Shown here: one piece after another, positions 16,277-25,622 of the stretch
Position numbering within the stretch: the stretch's first letter is position 1
Layout of the letters: each line of letters begins with the position of its first letter
Assembly (NCBI GenBank): GCA_001790855.1
Contig: MGDH01000018.1
Location: 1 to 64,000 of the forward strand
Origin: Candidatus Schekmanbacteria bacterium RIFCSPLOWO2_02_FULL_38_14
Lineage (GTDB): Bacteria; Schekmanbacteria; GWA2-38-11
Length of the DNA: 64,000 bases
Direction of reading: 5' to 3'
The notes under the pieces: generated by a model
Seen by the model: the letters and a program-made list of their open reading frames with translations, nothing else
Told to the model about the DNA's origin: nothing
Databases searched by the model: none
Position numbers and translations under genes: made by a program

Positions 16277-17227
16277 ATGCAAAATTGTCTTATTGCCGGC
16301 GGAGCGGGTTTTATAGGTTCTAATCTCTGCAAAGAATTACTTGAGAGAGGACACTTTGTAAGGGTTCTTGATAATCTTTCAACAGGAAAGATTGAAAACA
16401 TAAAGCCATTTATTAATAAGATCGAATTCATTCAGGGAGATTTAAGATCCGGAGATGATGTCAGAAAAGCCTGCTCGGAGGTTGATTACATATTCCACCA
16501 AGGAGCAATTCCTTCAGTCACAAGGTCTGTTCAGGACCCTATACCATCAAATGATTCCAATATTTCAGGCACATTAAATTTATTAATTGCTGCAAGGGAA
16601 GCAAAGGTAAAAAGATTTATTTTTGCAAGTTCCTCTTCTGTGTATGGTGATTCCCCTTCCCTTCCAAAGAAAGAGGATATGAAACCAAACCCCCTTTCCC
16701 CATACGCAATTACAAAACTCACAGGGGGATATTACTGCAAAGTATTTTTTTCCCTCTACGGGCTTGAAACAGTAGCTCTCAGGTACTTCAATGTCTTTGG
16801 TCCAAATCAGGAACCAACATCCCCGTATTCAGGAGTCATATCAATATTTATAAAAAAGCTTCTTGAGAAAAATTCTCCCCTTGTTTACGGAAATGGAGAA
16901 CAGTCAAGAGACTTCACCTTCGTAAAAAATGTTGTCCAAGCAAATATTTTTGCAGCAACTTCTCCTGATGCAGCAGGAAAAATCATCAATATCTCCTGCG
17001 GAGACAGAATTGATCTCAATAAAATGTTAGGACAGCTTAATAGAATTTTAAACTTGGATATAAAACCAACCTACATCGACCCGAGGCCCGGTGACATAAT
17101 GCACTCTCGGGCTGACATCTCTCTTGCCAGAGAAATTTTAGGTTATAAACCCCTGGTCTCATTTGAAGATAGGTTACTTGAAACAGTCAGGTGGTATCAA
17201 GAAGATAGAAAAGAAATAGACAATTGA
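16277..17227 (+). CDS. NAD-dependent sugar-nucleotide epimerase (UDP-GlcNAc 4-epimerase-like)
   Basis: 316 residues, an extended short-chain dehydrogenase. The NAD loop is IAGGAGFIGSNLCKELLERG. The catalytic serine region is FIFASSSSVYGD and the YxxxK pair is in LSPYAITKLTGG. LRYFNVFGPNQEPTSPYSG is the substrate loop, typical of WbpP/UDP-GlcNAc 4-epimerases that precede a dehydrogenase in surface-polysaccharide loci. The adjacent truncated UDP-sugar dehydrogenase fits that pairing. An AGAAGGA site precedes the ATG. It probably makes a precursor for cell-surface glycans. The exact sugar is not certain; UDP-glucose and dTDP-sugars are alternatives. Confidence 0.85.
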   Translation: MQNCLIAGGAGFIGSNLCKELLERGHFVRVLDNLSTGKIENIKPFINKIEFIQGDLRSGDDVRKACSEVDYIFHQGAIPSVTRSVQDPIPSNDSNISGTLNLLIAAREAKVKRFIFASSSSVYGDSPSLPKKEDMKPNPLSPYAITKLTGGYYCKVFFSLYGLETVALRYFNVFGPNQEPTSPYSGVISIFIKKLLEKNSPLVYGNGEQSRDFTFVKNVVQANIFAATSPDAAGKIINISCGDRIDLNKMLGQLNRILNLDIKPTYIDPRPGDIMHSRADISLAREILGYKPLVSFEDRLLETVRWYQEDRKEIDN

Positions 17228-17238
17228 AATTCTGGCAG

Positions 17239-17306
17239 AACAGGCGCCTGCCTGCCGGCAGGCAGGTCTCGCCTGTCTGATAGGCAGGGTTTTCTAACCC
17301 TGCCAA
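17239..17306. repeat. CCTGCCTGCCGGCAGGCAGG palindrome and flanking hairpin
   Basis: A perfect 20-bp palindrome is followed by GGCAGGGTT-TTCT-AACCCTGCC. Variants of the CCTGCCTGCCGG core occur at 4247, 18742, 21750, 54957 and 62798. It lies between the epimerase and the phosphomannomutase. Confidence 0.8.
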
Positions 17307-17333
17307 ACTAATTTTCAGAAAAAAGGCAAAAGA

Positions 17334-18692
17334 ATGAATCCACAGATATTCAGGGAATATGACATAAGAGGGTTAGTTGATGTTGACTTGACTGAGGATA
17401 TTGTTACAAAAATAGGAGTTGGATTTGGTACATACATGGCAGTATCAGGTAAAAGAAAATTATCTGTTGGCTATGATATCAGGCTGAGTTCAGAGCGTTT
17501 TAAGGATGCCCTCATCAAAGGGCTCACATCTGCTGGCTGCGATTGCATTAATATCGGAATGGTGCCAAGCCCTGTTCTTTATTTTTCCCTGTTTCATCTT
17601 GATGTTGACGGAGGTGTGATGATAACAGGCAGCCATAACCCTCCTGAGTTTAATGGACTGAAGCTATGCGATAACAAAACATCTCTTTATGGTGAAGAGA
17701 TTCAGAGAGTCAGAAAAATCATCGAAGAAGGGAAATTCAGCAAAGGAAATGGAAATATCACTTCAAGAAATATAACTGAAGACTACATAGAGCTTATAAA
17801 AAATAAAATAAAGCTAAGAAGAAAGCTCAGGGTAGTTTTGGATGCAGGAAACGGAACAGCATCTTTAATAGCTCCAAAACTGATAAAAGGAATAGGCTGT
17901 GATGTAACAGAGCTTTTCTGTGAACCTGATGGAAGATTCCCGAATCACCATCCTGACCCTACAGTTCCAAAATACCTGGAATCGCTCATTGCAACAGTAA
18001 AAAAAGAAAAAGCAGATGTTGGTATTGGGTATGACGGTGACGCTGATAGAATCGGTGTGATTGACGACAGGGGAGAAATAATATGGGGCGACCAGCTTCT
18101 TGTCATATTTTCAAGGGAAGTCCTGAAAAAAGGAAAAGCCCCTATTATCTTTGAAGTAAAATGCTCACAGGTGCTCAATGATGACATATTAAAACACGGA
18201 GGAATACCAATAATGTGGAAGGCAGGGCATTCTCTTTTAAAGAGCAAGATGAAGGAAGAAAAATCTCCTCTTGGAGGTGAGATGAGCGGACATATGTTCT
18301 TTGCAGATGGCTACTTTGGGTATGATGATGCAATCTATGCCTCATGCAGGCTTCTTGAAATCCTCTCAAATACAGATTTAAGGCTTTCTGAAATACTTAA
18401 AGACCTTCCAAAGATGTATAATACCCCTGAAATCCGTGTTAACTGCCCTGATGAAACAAAGTTCAGTGTTGTTGAAGATGTAAAAAAATATTTCAAGGAA
18501 AAATATAAGACCATTGACATTGATGGTGTAAGAATAACCTTTGAAAACGGCTGGGGCCTTGTAAGGGCTTCAAACACACAGCCTGTTCTTGTCCTGAGGT
18601 TTGAAGCTGATTCCCAGAAGGCACTGGAAGAAATAAAAAAAATTGTCTTTGACAAACTGGCTCAGTATCCCGGAGTTTCAATCCCTGAATAA
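17334..18692 (+). CDS. manB: Phosphomannomutase/phosphoglucomutase
   Basis: 452 residues, typical of bacterial AlgC/ManB-type enzymes. They interconvert hexose 1- and 6-phosphates. FREYDIRGL opens the protein. The catalytic phosphoserine loop is MITGSHNPPEFNG (about 99-111), the metal-binding loop is GYDGDADRIGVID (about 234), and the sugar-binding loop is GGEMSGHMFF (about 320). Near the C-terminus, RASNTQPVLVLRFEA is the phosphate-contact region. It is on the same strand as the epimerase and may supply GDP-mannose or UDP-glucose precursors. The PGI/PMI isomerase at 31055 belongs to the same pathway. Confidence 0.94.
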   Translation: MNPQIFREYDIRGLVDVDLTEDIVTKIGVGFGTYMAVSGKRKLSVGYDIRLSSERFKDALIKGLTSAGCDCINIGMVPSPVLYFSLFHLDVDGGVMITGSHNPPEFNGLKLCDNKTSLYGEEIQRVRKIIEEGKFSKGNGNITSRNITEDYIELIKNKIKLRRKLRVVLDAGNGTASLIAPKLIKGIGCDVTELFCEPDGRFPNHHPDPTVPKYLESLIATVKKEKADVGIGYDGDADRIGVIDDRGEIIWGDQLLVIFSREVLKKGKAPIIFEVKCSQVLNDDILKHGGIPIMWKAGHSLLKSKMKEEKSPLGGEMSGHMFFADGYFGYDDAIYASCRLLEILSNTDLRLSEILKDLPKMYNTPEIRVNCPDETKFSVVEDVKKYFKEKYKTIDIDGVRITFENGWGLVRASNTQPVLVLRFEADSQKALEEIKKIVFDKLAQYPGVSIPE

Positions 18693-18720
18693 ATCTGATT
18701 TCTCTTATAATTTTTTTCAA

Positions 18721-18788
18721 ATTCCCCCCTTACCCCCCTTTTCCCTGCCTGCCGGTAGGCAAGTAAAAAAAAGGGGGATGGGGGGATT
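18721..18788. repeat. CCCCCC/GGGGGG palindrome carrying a nested CCTGCCTGCCGGTAGGCA core
   Basis: Outer arms AATTCCCCCCTTACCCCCC and GGGGGATGGGGGGATTAATT enclose CCTGCCTGCCGGTAGGCAAG. One repeat family is nested inside another, as again at 62777-62840. It lies between convergent genes and could act as a terminator. Confidence 0.8.
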
Positions 18789-18875
18789 AATTCCAATATT
18801 CCTTTGTATGGCCCTAAAACTTATGAAACTTACAATAATCCTAATCTCTGTAATCATATTAAACATACACAACAA

Positions 18876-21599
18876 CTATCTGGATTTAGAAAAAAAGGAT
18901 TTCAACAGCTCTGATGCCAAATCTCTGTATATGCTGAATTCAAGCAATTCTGCCACTATTTCCTTATAGGATTTCTCTCCTGAAACAAAGTCATATATCA
19001 GCTTATACAGCTTTTCGTTTCTCTGGGATATGTGGATAATTCCATCAATTATATGGTAATTTGTTGATATATTGCAGAGCCTTCTCATTAAAATTCCGTG
19101 ATAATAATCTTCAGTCAAATCCATGCACTTATAGGCATATTCTGAAAAAGCCTTTCTTGAGAATCCGTATCTGTGCATTACCAGGGCAGCCCTTATTCCT
19201 GTAATCATTGCAACATTAATTCCCTGGCTCTTAAACGGCTTCATCCATCCTGTTGCATCCCCAACAATAACATAGCGGTGGCCATATGTGTTTTTTGCGG
19301 CAGAAGTCGGGAATCTTCCCGCATAGTAATTTAACTGGCTCTTGTCATATTCCGGAAGCAGCGATTTTACCTGCGGCTGGTTTAAAAAAAAGTCCATGTC
19401 AAGGGATGTCACATTCTTTCCTGCTATGTTAATTATTATGTGGTCACCCTTTGGACCAATAGCACCAAATTCCACTGTTGGAAGAGATGAAAGAAGAAAG
19501 GCAAAGATTGAGTCATTAAATTTTTTATTGATAAATTCCGGGTCTGTATGAATTTTCGTGATAAAAGTCTTAAGATAACCTTTAGGCCTTTTGTATGGAT
19601 AAAAGTTAGCAGTTGCATGTTCAAACTGATTCAGCATTGCCTCATCAAGCCCAAACGCACCAACCACAGCATCTGCCCTGAAATACTGGCTCTCGCAGTA
19701 AATCCTCACTTCATCATTGTTTGCAGTCCTTACAAATTCAACTCCGCTTACCCTGCTGTTAACAACCTCTACGCCAGTCTCCCTTGCCTTATCAAGAAGA
19801 AACCGGTCAAACTCAACCCTGCGGACAGTGTAATACCTCTTATCCCTGTTTTTCTGGTCAAGAAAAATTTCTTTTCTGCCGGAGCGAAGGACATATCCCT
19901 TTATAGTCCGTTTTATAAGCTCTTCAGGAAGGCTTATGCCTAACTCTTTTACGAGACACTCTTCAACCTTAGGAGAAAGAATCCCCATGCACTGATTATA
20001 ATGAAAATTGAAATCCTTTCCTTCAAATATAACAACCCTTATATTCTTGTTCTCTTTCTGTGCTTCAAGAAGCAGTTTTATTGCACAGCTTGCGCCGCTT
20101 GGTCCTCCGCCGATTATTGCAATTGTTGTTCCGTTTTCAATAAATGGAGGTTTCTCTCTTCCTGTTTTTACTGACTTGGGCTGAGTTGCAAAACCCCTTC
20201 CGTCAAAATCATATTCAGAAGCTTTGTCAAAGTCGATTTCCTTAGGTTTTTCTCCGGAAAGTTTCCTTGAAATTTCACTGATTTTTTTTAAAAGCGTCTT
20301 TAAAAGCTGCCAGACAAGTGTAAGCTGAAGCCTCGGGTCTAACCCCTTCCAGAAGATTTTCTTGTAAGGCATTTCTCCTGTAAAGAGATACCACAGGGTT
20401 TTGCTGAAAAACCTGACCTTTGGGGCAAGCTTTTCCTGCTCAAAATTTGCTATTGAGAACTGAAGCTCAGAGAAAAATGGGTGTGATGCTGCAAACTCAT
20501 TTACTTTAAAGAGAAATTTCCCAAACCGGTTATCAAAAGAAAACATTTTTCTGCATCTTGGATAATAATATTTCTTAAATGCTTCTTTTGAAACACCATG
20601 CCTGATTGCACTTTCAGCAGCAAAAAGAGAAGTATAAATCGCAGACTCAATTCCATTCTTTAAATACCTGCTGTCACAGGCATCACCAACCATTACAAGC
20701 CGTTTATAAAAAGGAACCTTTGCAGCAGTAACAGGAATCTTTGGATGGCAGTGGCAACTTATTCTCCAGCCCTCTGGCAGATAGGCGCGAACCTCCTTGT
20801 AATCCAAGACCTCTTCAAGGGCTTTTATCTTCACATGCTCGCCAATAGCGCTTATTGTAACAAACCTTCCTTTAGGCGTGAAGGCTACAAACTTAACATT
20901 CTTCTCGCCAAGGGTAAATATGTGTATCATATCCCTGTGCCTGTCTTTTATAAATCCGGGCTCCACTTCTATCTCTGCCTGACATGCATGCCATGTTTCA
21001 GGAGGGAAATATCCGAAATCCCATTTCTTTGAAAGCCTGCTGTTCACACCAAAAGCCCCGACAACAAGGTCAACCTCTTCTGTCTTTGTCCCTTCTCTTA
21101 ATTTAATTAATGGCTTTTCACTATCTCTATCAGAAAGAATAATATTTTCTACAAGCTCAGGAACATGGTTGGCTCCTGATTTTATTGCGTTATCAAGCAG
21201 ATATTTATCAAAGCTTACATACTCATCAACACAGGGTTTTGGAGTGATTCCCCTGAAAACAGTATAGATTGGAGAAAAAGGGTCCTGAGGTATTGCAACA
21301 ACCCTTTTGTTAGAGTGGAATGCATAACCTTTTACCTCGTGCCTTATGACTTTTGTCCCAAGAGGCATCCCTTCATTTTCAAGCCTTCTGTAAAGGTTGC
21401 TTCCAATGACTCCGGCACACATATTGCAGTCCTTTGGAAGGTGGGTTGCAAAAGTCTTGCGGTCATAGATGTCAACCTTCAAGGCAATTCCGGTTTCTCT
21501 TGCAAATTTTAAAATGAAATGAGCAAAAAAGCTTCCTGCGGGTCCCCCTCCGATTACTGCAATCTTAGAGCCGTTTTGAAGTTTTGTGTAAGGTTCCAT
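18876..21599 (-). CDS. Double-length geranylgeranyl-reductase-like flavoprotein (tandem fusion)
   Basis: 907 residues made of two homologous flavoprotein halves. The first has the FAD loop VIGGGPAGSFFAHF (about 15) and KDCNMCAGVIG. The second has AIIGGGPSGASCAIK (about 493) and YNQCMGILSP. Each half later has a second flavin motif: VMVGDACDSRYLKNG in the first, VIVGDATGWMKPFKSQGIN in the second. Such GGR-type proteins reduce isoprenoid chains or related lipids, usually as about 400-residue single units. A natural tandem fusion suggests an internal heterodimer or electron hand-over between two flavins. Both FAD loops are intact. The gene stands alone between repeats. Substrate unknown; other class A flavin monooxygenase-fold reductases are the alternative. 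Confidence 0.8.
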   Translation of the reverse strand: MEPYTKLQNGSKIAVIGGGPAGSFFAHFILKFARETGIALKVDIYDRKTFATHLPKDCNMCAGVIGSNLYRRLENEGMPLGTKVIRHEVKGYAFHSNKRVVAIPQDPFSPIYTVFRGITPKPCVDEYVSFDKYLLDNAIKSGANHVPELVENIILSDRDSEKPLIKLREGTKTEEVDLVVGAFGVNSRLSKKWDFGYFPPETWHACQAEIEVEPGFIKDRHRDMIHIFTLGEKNVKFVAFTPKGRFVTISAIGEHVKIKALEEVLDYKEVRAYLPEGWRISCHCHPKIPVTAAKVPFYKRLVMVGDACDSRYLKNGIESAIYTSLFAAESAIRHGVSKEAFKKYYYPRCRKMFSFDNRFGKFLFKVNEFAASHPFFSELQFSIANFEQEKLAPKVRFFSKTLWYLFTGEMPYKKIFWKGLDPRLQLTLVWQLLKTLLKKISEISRKLSGEKPKEIDFDKASEYDFDGRGFATQPKSVKTGREKPPFIENGTTIAIIGGGPSGASCAIKLLLEAQKENKNIRVVIFEGKDFNFHYNQCMGILSPKVEECLVKELGISLPEELIKRTIKGYVLRSGRKEIFLDQKNRDKRYYTVRRVEFDRFLLDKARETGVEVVNSRVSGVEFVRTANNDEVRIYCESQYFRADAVVGAFGLDEAMLNQFEHATANFYPYKRPKGYLKTFITKIHTDPEFINKKFNDSIFAFLLSSLPTVEFGAIGPKGDHIIINIAGKNVTSLDMDFFLNQPQVKSLLPEYDKSQLNYYAGRFPTSAAKNTYGHRYVIVGDATGWMKPFKSQGINVAMITGIRAALVMHRYGFSRKAFSEYAYKCMDLTEDYYHGILMRRLCNISTNYHIIDGIIHISQRNEKLYKLIYDFVSGEKSYKEIVAELLEFSIYRDLASELLKSFFSKSR

Positions 21600-21685
21600 A
21601 AAAATGGGTCTTTTATTCTTAATATCTTTGCAAGAAACAGCTCTGTCAAGGGATTTCTATGAGGCTTCTGAAAAACCCGCCTCAT

Positions 21686-21780
21686 GGTCATTGCGAGAAG
21701 CGTTAACGACGTGGCAATCTCAAAAATGTCATTGTTATTAAAGAAATTGCCACCTGCCTGCGGTAGGCAGGCAATGACAA
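21686..21780. repeat. TCATTGCGAG repeat with a nested CCTGCCTGCGGTAGGCAGG core
   Basis: GTCATTGCGAGAAGCG and GTGGCAATCTC open the element; GAAATTGCC...GGCAATGAC closes it, with the core at 21750-21771. It is non-coding, between the flavoprotein and the MFS gene. Confidence 0.8.
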
Positions 21781-21839
21781 AAAAGGAATTCTCGGACAGC
21801 CTGCTCTGCTGCGAGTTAGTTCATTTATATAACCATTTA

Positions 21840-23105
21840 TTAGTTCTCTATTCTGAATAACTCTTCTTTTAAGAATAACGAGAGCACTGCTGCCATTAGT
21901 GCGCACAGGGAGAAGAAGATAAAGGCATTGCCATAAAAAATATTACCATTAGTTTTTGTTATTAGAAAGCCTGCAATTACCGGTGAAAGAAACGCGCCGC
22001 ACTGGCCTATGAAATTACTGATTCCTGCAGCAGTTCCTACTATTTCTCTCGGATATCTTAACTGAATGAATGCAATAAAGGGGCCCCAGTTAAGATTTGC
22101 GAAGAAGCCAAGAAGGACAAAGAGTAAAATCAGCATTGATATATTTCCTGTCTGAATTTTTCCTATGGCATAAAGGCACGGTATGCAGCCTAAAAATGAG
22201 ATAAGGAGAATCGGCTTTATTTTTCCATGAAAAACCTTGTCCATAAGATAGCCGCCAAGAATCTGTGAGGCTCCTCCTACTATAAAAGGTATGGCAGCTA
22301 TTACTCCCATCTCCGCGATTTTAATTTTGTGCTGTTCATAGAGAAAAGATGAAATCCAAGTAGTGTTTCCCCAGAAAACCGCAAGGTTAAAAAAAAAGGC
22401 AATAGAGTAAAGCCAGAAAACAGAATCCTTCAGAATTGCCCCATAAACATTTTTTTTCTCTCCTGCAAGCGCCGGAAGAAGTCCTGAGCTGATATAGTCA
22501 AATTCATTTTTTTCCAGTCTGCCAAGTTCATATGCCTGTTTTGGAGTGTTTATAATAAAATAATAGAGAAATATTATTCCGATTAGTCCGGGAATTGCCA
22601 GAAAGAAAAAAACATTTCTCCATCCAAATGATGCTGCAATCAGAGTGGCGACAATTGGAGCAACAGCAGGGCCCATGGTGAATGAAGTGCTGTATATCCC
22701 TGTAGCCCGTCCTTTTTCTTTTGTAGGAAACCAATCAGCGCATATTTTTAAGCTTGGAGTCCAGTGCTGACCTTCTCCCAGCCCAAGGGCAACTCTGATA
22801 AGAAGGAATTGTTTAAGGTTCTGAATAAGCCCTGTAACAAAGGTTACAACCGTAAAAGCAGATATGGCAATTGTCATCATTATTTTTGCGCCAAAACGGT
22901 CAGCCATGTGACCTGCAAAGACCTGAGCAATAGCATAGGCAAGAAAGAAAATTGATGCAGCAAAACCGATTTCTGCATGGGTGAGGTGCAAGTCCTCTCT
23001 TATCAGAGGGAGAAGGGTTAAAACACTTATCCTGTCCCAGTAGTTTATGAAATAAAGAAGCCAGAGGGTAAAAAGTATCTTGTAACGAAATCTGCCGGTT
23101 TTCAT
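21840..23105 (-). CDS. MFS transporter, anion:cation symporter (ACS)-like
   Basis: 421 residues with 12 predicted membrane helices. The N-terminus (FINYWDRISVLTLLPLI) and the loop 2-3 motif GHMADRFGAK fit ACS-family carriers for organic anions such as hexuronates, sugar phosphates or allantoate. LGLGEGQHWTPSLKICADWFP is the typical ACS signature region around helix 4. The substrate cannot be assigned. Its start overlaps the end of the next upstream gene by four bases, so the two MFS genes are co-transcribed. Confidence 0.87.
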   Translation of the reverse strand: MKTGRFRYKILFTLWLLYFINYWDRISVLTLLPLIREDLHLTHAEIGFAASIFFLAYAIAQVFAGHMADRFGAKIMMTIAISAFTVVTFVTGLIQNLKQFLLIRVALGLGEGQHWTPSLKICADWFPTKEKGRATGIYSTSFTMGPAVAPIVATLIAASFGWRNVFFFLAIPGLIGIIFLYYFIINTPKQAYELGRLEKNEFDYISSGLLPALAGEKKNVYGAILKDSVFWLYSIAFFFNLAVFWGNTTWISSFLYEQHKIKIAEMGVIAAIPFIVGGASQILGGYLMDKVFHGKIKPILLISFLGCIPCLYAIGKIQTGNISMLILLFVLLGFFANLNWGPFIAFIQLRYPREIVGTAAGISNFIGQCGAFLSPVIAGFLITKTNGNIFYGNAFIFFSLCALMAAVLSLFLKEELFRIEN

Positions 23106-24409
23106 TTCTTTATTTCCTTGTGATGAGGAATCTTTGACCAGTTTGAAAGTATATATATTATAACAAGAATATCACCTGCCCCTTTAAGCAGAAATGGCGT
23201 TGTAAATCCTATATTGTCAAATAAGTAGCCTCCTATGAGGGCAAAAAACATTATCCCTATTGCTCCTGTTGTGTTGAATCCCCCAAGAACAGAACCTACA
23301 ATTTCCTTTGGTGCCAGGTCTGCTGTCAGGGTTTGTGCGGCAATGGTCATTCCAGAAATTCCGAATCCAAGAAAAGTCATAAAAAGATAAATAAACGGCG
23401 AGAAAGGGGAAGAGAGAAACCCGAGTCCCAAATATGCTATGCCGCTTAGACCAAGGCACAGACAGAGAACGCTTTTCCTGCTCCATCTGTCAGTAAGATA
23501 ACCAAAAAGCGGTGATGAGAGCGCTGCAAGAATCACATTGAAACCCATAACAGCAGAAGCAAGCGCTGTTGCAAATGCAGAGGTTTTGCCAAAATTCTGC
23601 GCTACCTTAACAGCCCATGTAATAAGAAAGAGCCCGAGAATTGACTGGTCAGCCCTTGCAGAAAAGGCGGAAACAAAGCATACCCGCAAACCAACGCTTT
23701 CCTTTGCGGCAGTAAGAACTCTTTTCCACTCCTTTTTTTCAAGCGAGTGATGAGGAGCCTTGCTTTTTGAAGTTCTATCTACTATGCCTGCAGCAACAAC
23801 AGTGAATCCAAGAACTCCGAGAATCGGTCCAAGATAGAAAAATTCCATAATTCCAACAAGCTGAGGAAGCCTTGAGAGGAAAATAAGGGAGATTACAGCT
23901 CCTAATATTCCAATAAGGTTTACTGCCCCCATCCCTTTCCCCCTGCTTTCAACAGAGGTATAGTCAGCAATCAGGGTTATGAGCTGAGGCCAGAGAAAAA
24001 GAAAAGCCAATGCATTTACCCCGCGCAGAATATATACAATTATTACAGGGTCAATTCCAAGTGATGCTGCTATTGAATTCGAGTATCCATAGACGAAGAA
24101 CACGCTTCCAAAAAGGATATATCCTGTTGCCATCAGAATTTTTCTTCCAAACCTGTCTGAAAGGATTCCTATGTAGCCGACAAATGCAATGTTAACTATC
24201 TCCATAATAATCTGGAGGTTGGCATTTATCTTTCCGTATGATGAAGGGTCAATTTTAATAACCTTCTCAAGCCAGATTGGCTGGATAATATGGAAAAGAG
24301 GGAGGATTATATTGATAAGAAATGCTGCACAGATAAGGGACCAGAAGTTAACTGGCTTAAGACCTTCAGCAATTCTGACCCAGAGGGTTTTGTAACCAGA
24401 TTTTGTCAT
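23102..24409 (-). CDS. MFS transporter of unknown specificity
   Basis: 435 residues with about 12 membrane segments. The loop 2-3 motif GILSDRFGRK is well conserved, and GYLTDRWSRKSV repeats it in the second half. The N-terminus is cytosolic and basic. Homologues are often annotated as sugar or drug exporters; no specificity is visible. It is coupled to the downstream ACS-like carrier by an ATGA overlap and follows the APH-like kinase after only nine bases. The three genes form one transcription unit. A pathway importing a compound that the kinase phosphorylates is possible but unproved. Confidence 0.85.
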   Translation of the reverse strand: MTKSGYKTLWVRIAEGLKPVNFWSLICAAFLINIILPLFHIIQPIWLEKVIKIDPSSYGKINANLQIIMEIVNIAFVGYIGILSDRFGRKILMATGYILFGSVFFVYGYSNSIAASLGIDPVIIVYILRGVNALAFLFLWPQLITLIADYTSVESRGKGMGAVNLIGILGAVISLIFLSRLPQLVGIMEFFYLGPILGVLGFTVVAAGIVDRTSKSKAPHHSLEKKEWKRVLTAAKESVGLRVCFVSAFSARADQSILGLFLITWAVKVAQNFGKTSAFATALASAVMGFNVILAALSSPLFGYLTDRWSRKSVLCLCLGLSGIAYLGLGFLSSPFSPFIYLFMTFLGFGISGMTIAAQTLTADLAPKEIVGSVLGGFNTTGAIGIMFFALIGGYLFDNIGFTTPFLLKGAGDILVIIYILSNWSKIPHHKEIKK

Positions 24410-24418
24410 TTTTAATCC

Positions 24419-25537
24419 TTATATATATTTAACAAAAAAATCTTTTAGCCCTTTCAGCTCTTCATATTTCTCAAGATTCTCCTTCACATATCTCAGTGTA
24501 TCCGGGATATACTGCAAATAGAAATCATTTCCTTTTCCCATTTTTTGAAAAGCAAATGTTCCTATGGCTTTAATGTTTCTCTGGACAGACATAAAATCAA
24601 ATAATTTTCTAAACTCTTTTCTGTCTGTGTTGGTGCTGTAATGCTCATCAATCCTGAGAATATAATATTCTATAAGTCCATCCCTTAAAGAATCATCAAG
24701 AACCACATAAGAGTCCCTCAGCAGTGACGCAAGGTCATACTGGCAGAGTCCCATCCTTGCATCCTGAAAATCTACCATTGCAAGCTCATTGCCAACAACC
24801 ATCAGGTTTCTTGAATGGTAATCCCTATGGGCAAAAACTCGTGGCTCTTGCGCAAGTTTCTGTGAAAGTTTTAAAAATTCATTATTTAAATTTATTAAAT
24901 CATCATTGCTGATTTCTGCCATAAGGAGACCTTCAAGGTAATGCTCTCTGAAAAAATTCAATTCAAACATAAATTTTTCAACATCGAATGACAGGGTAAA
25001 GGCTATGCTTTTTGGCTTTTTTGGGATGGATGCTTTTACCTGCAAATGAACAAGAAGAGCAACTGCTTTTTCATAGAGGTTTTTTTTTCTTTTACCATCA
25101 AGAAAAGATAACCTCCTTTCCATAGTTTCATCACCCAGGTCCTCAAGCAAGAGGAATTTTTCATCTCCGTCAAAACCATATATCTCAGGAACCCTCAACC
25201 CTGATTTTTTCAGATGTTCCTGCACATCAATAAAGGAAAGATTTTTGCCTGAAAACCCTTCCTGCAGTTCCATTACAATTAATGACTTCTTTGCGCCTCC
25301 AGTTTTGTAGCTGTACCTGTAAAAAGAGCGGTCTGAAGCATCTCCTGGAAGTTTTTCAGTTTTCAGAGTCTCAATTTTCCCCTTATGGAGATTTTCAATA
25401 GCAAGCTTGATTTTCAAACTCATGGAAGGATTTATTTGTCCACAGACTTTTGTATTAATATAATCTTGAAGTTTATCTCTTTCCAATTGTAATTCAACTT
25501 GTTTTGAATTTATAAAAATATTTTTTTTATTATCCAT
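24419..25537 (-). CDS. Aminoglycoside-phosphotransferase-fold kinase (AmgK-like)
   Basis: 372 residues. The protein kinase-like fold is recognised by HRDYHSRNLMV (catalytic loop, about 241) and MVDFQDARMGLCQYDLASLL (metal-binding DFQ segment). The N-terminal lobe has SLIVMELQEG and LLLEDLGDETME. The combination GDASDRSFYR and VDFQDARMG is typical of AmgK-type kinases, which phosphorylate N-acetylmuramate or N-acetylglucosamine at the anomeric position. No MurU-type partner nucleotidyltransferase is next to it; instead two MFS carriers follow. Drug resistance is not implied. Confidence 0.8.
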   Translation of the reverse strand: MDNKKNIFINSKQVELQLERDKLQDYINTKVCGQINPSMSLKIKLAIENLHKGKIETLKTEKLPGDASDRSFYRYSYKTGGAKKSLIVMELQEGFSGKNLSFIDVQEHLKKSGLRVPEIYGFDGDEKFLLLEDLGDETMERRLSFLDGKRKKNLYEKAVALLVHLQVKASIPKKPKSIAFTLSFDVEKFMFELNFFREHYLEGLLMAEISNDDLINLNNEFLKLSQKLAQEPRVFAHRDYHSRNLMVVGNELAMVDFQDARMGLCQYDLASLLRDSYVVLDDSLRDGLIEYYILRIDEHYSTNTDRKEFRKLFDFMSVQRNIKAIGTFAFQKMGKGNDFYLQYIPDTLRYVKENLEKYEELKGLKDFFVKYI

Positions 25538-25543
25538 AACTAC

Positions 25544-25593
25544 ACCTAACGACAGACATTACTCGCGAGTGTCCGAAGGGCGCAAGTTAGGTG
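25544..25593. repeat. Inverted repeat CACCTAAC...GTTAGGTG
   Basis: Eight-base outer arms at 25544-25551 and 25586-25593 flank an inner ACTCGCGAGT palindrome. It is non-coding and lies between the MBL-HNH gene and the kinase gene. It could be a small mobile element remnant or a terminator. Confidence 0.6.
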
Positions 25594-25622
25594 CATGCCT
25601 TTATTAGATTTGCTTTTACATA

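Noticed and set aside
24419-25537. Antibiotic-resistance kinase
   Set aside because: The aminoglycoside-phosphotransferase fold is shared with sugar kinases; the motifs fit the AmgK-like type and no resistance context exists.
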